Shown here one piece after another: positions 49,431 to 50,480 of a stretch of DNA of 50,480 nt; position 1 is the stretch's first letter; every line of letters starts with the position of its first letter. Origin of the DNA: Candidatus Wolfebacteria bacterium (GTDB lineage: Bacteria; Patescibacteriota; Minisyncoccia; Phycocordibacterales; NVSU01). The stretch is taken from NCBI GenBank assembly GCA_002401345.1, contig NVSU01000004.1, forward strand, positions 628-51,107, in the 5' to 3' direction. Position numbers and translations under genes: made by a program. The notes under the pieces were generated by a model that worked only from the letters and a program-made list of their open reading frames with translations, ran no database searches and was not told the origin of the DNA.

Positions 49431-50474
49431 TTCAATCAGTAAGTGCAACACTCTCATTAAATACTTCTAATGGTGTCTTCCATCCAAGGCGTTTCCTTGG
49501 ACGATTATTCAACATATATTCTACCATAGTGATCTGTTCATCCGTTACATTGGCAAAGTCGGTGCCTTTTGGAAAGTACCACCTAATGAGTCCGTTGGTA
49601 TTTTCATTACTACCTCTTTCCCAAGAAGAGTATGGATGAGCAAAATAGACAACTGCATTCAATGTGTCAGTGATTTCTTTGTATCCGGCATTTTCACTGC
49701 CATTGTCTACAGTGAGTGTTCTTCTCAACTTACATGGCAATATATTCAGTCTGTGTACTACTGCGCTCGTAGTTTCGTGAGAAGTGCCATTCTTGATTTT
49801 TGAAATGAAGACGAGCCCTGTTTTTCTTTCAACAAGTGTATTGAGTCCAACCTTGCTTTTTCTGGATACAACAGAATCACCCTCCCAGTGACCAATCTCT
49901 TTTCTCTGTTCGATATGCTCTGGACGCATATCTATGGAAATACCTTTTGCACTAAAGATTCTTTGACCTTTTCGCATTCCTTTCTTTGTTCTCCTTCTGT
50001 GTCTGCGTTTTAGATATTGTCGCAAATCATGATATCCGGGTTTCATGTATCCATGCCCTCCACGATAGACTTGGCTGTAAATGTACTGATAGATCGCTTC
50101 ATGTGAGATTGATTCAGAGGGATATTCTAAATGAAGACGACCTGCTATCTGCTCAGGAGAGAGTCCTGCTTTAAGTCCAGAAACTACATATCGTCTAACA
50201 AACCCACTCTTGAGGCGGAGTTTTCTTCCTCGATTCTTTCTTTGTTTTAATGCTTTCTCATGAGCCAGGCGTGGTGTATATTTCCTTTGAAGAGGGATAT
50301 TTCTTGTGATCTCTCTTGAGATCGACGAAGGAGAGCGTTCAAGTTCTCTTGCAATGGCTCTTACTGACTCCTTATTCCACAGCATTTCTTGTATTTTTTC
50401 GCGCTCCCTGACGCTTAAATGTTGATATTTCATAACACTTGATATATTACCAAGTGTTGCACTTACTTGTTGAA
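49431..50474 (-). mobile_element. Complete IS30-family insertion sequence
   Basis: About 1,044 bp bounded by 22-bp imperfect inverted repeats: TTCAATCAGTAAGTGCAACA at 49431 onward and its complement ending at 50474, 20 of 22 matching. The left repeat overlaps the last codons of the transposase gene. The flanking bases (GGTACA, CCTAGG) show no obvious target duplication, but the right flank is only six bases long. Confidence 0.85.
49432..50433 (-). CDS. IS30-family transposase
   Basis: 333 residues. N-terminal helix-turn-helix (LSVREREKIQEML, SVRAIARELERSPSSISREI, 20 residues) recognises the ends; the DDE catalytic core has GHWEGDSVV (first Asp), TVDNGSENA (second Asp) and SSWERGSNENTNGLIRWYFP (Glu), then NNRPRKRLGWKTPLEVF at the C-terminus. 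Reading frame intact, so the element may be active. Confidence 0.95.
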   Translation of the reverse strand: MKYQHLSVREREKIQEMLWNKESVRAIARELERSPSSISREITRNIPLQRKYTPRLAHEKALKQRKNRGRKLRLKSGFVRRYVVSGLKAGLSPEQIAGRLHLEYPSESISHEAIYQYIYSQVYRGGHGYMKPGYHDLRQYLKRRHRRRTKKGMRKGQRIFSAKGISIDMRPEHIEQRKEIGHWEGDSVVSRKSKVGLNTLVERKTGLVFISKIKNGTSHETTSAVVHRLNILPCKLRRTLTVDNGSENAGYKEITDTLNAVVYFAHPYSSWERGSNENTNGLIRWYFPKGTDFANVTDEQITMVEYMLNNRPRKRLGWKTPLEVFNESVALTD

Positions 50475-50480
50475 CCTAGG

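Overview
The window looks like a piece of a reduced, AT-rich genome of the Candidate Phyla Radiation (Patescibacteria), most likely a Parcubacteria-type lineage. This is inference from content: short or divergent core genes (a 562-residue AlaRS, a PriA without its ATPase motifs, a 36-residue L36), many small one-helix or secreted proteins of unknown function, cell-division and translation genes scattered between orphans, and standard code 11 stops. No gene phylogeny could be run.

Layout. 1-4.2 kb: a 3'-truncated membrane protein, two small orphans, a tRNA-Val with a 50-nt insertion, tandem structured leaders and tsaD. 4.3-9.8 kb: valS (with a histidine-phosphatase domain inside it), a PrsW-like protease, hsp20, a secreted acidic coiled-coil protein, tRNA-Phe and a small membrane protein. 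9.8-11.5 kb: an unusual HTH/sigma4/alpha-CTD-like regulator between 29-bp direct repeats made of a tRNA-Arg 3' end, followed by a cluster of whole and broken tRNAs. 11.5-14.7 kb: glutaredoxin, cysS, two secreted proteins. 14.7-18.4 kb: grpE-dnaK-dnaJ. 18.5-22.8 kb: infA-rpmJ-rpsM-rpsK-rpsD-rpoA-rplQ-rplM-rpsI. 22.8-38.4 kb: a long minus-strand block with a membrane protein plus actin-fold ATPase pair, alaS, mgtC-like, a possible frameshifted gene, mnmA, a DnaQ-like exonuclease, mltG, a sigma4/HARE-HTH-like regulator, rseP, frr, holB-like and mreB. 38.6-48.6 kb: mostly plus strand with priA-like, rpsU, ybeY, a UDG-like gene, ftsA, ftsZ, trxB and mscS. The right end carries a complete IS30-family insertion sequence.

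Most striking signal: two families of structured 5' leaders that end at start codons. Family 1 (three copies of 132-133 bp plus one relative) begins with a mini-ORF starting M-N-P-V, closes on itself with a long terminal helix, and puts the start codon of the next gene at the closing base pairs; it precedes a membrane-protein gene, priA and, through a duplicated gene start, tsaD. Family 2 (three copies of 97-109 nt) precedes ftsZ, mreB and a DnaQ-like exonuclease, and has a conserved terminal helix, two variable hairpins and a helix against the start codon whose bases covary between copies. Both are candidates for undescribed cis-acting RNA regulators or start-codon-targeting mini-elements.

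Other notable points: hairpin insertions in tRNA genes at the same position, palindromic GC-rich inserts in dnaK, mnmA and ybeY, and promoters placed so close to valS, cysS and rpsU that their mRNAs should be leaderless.
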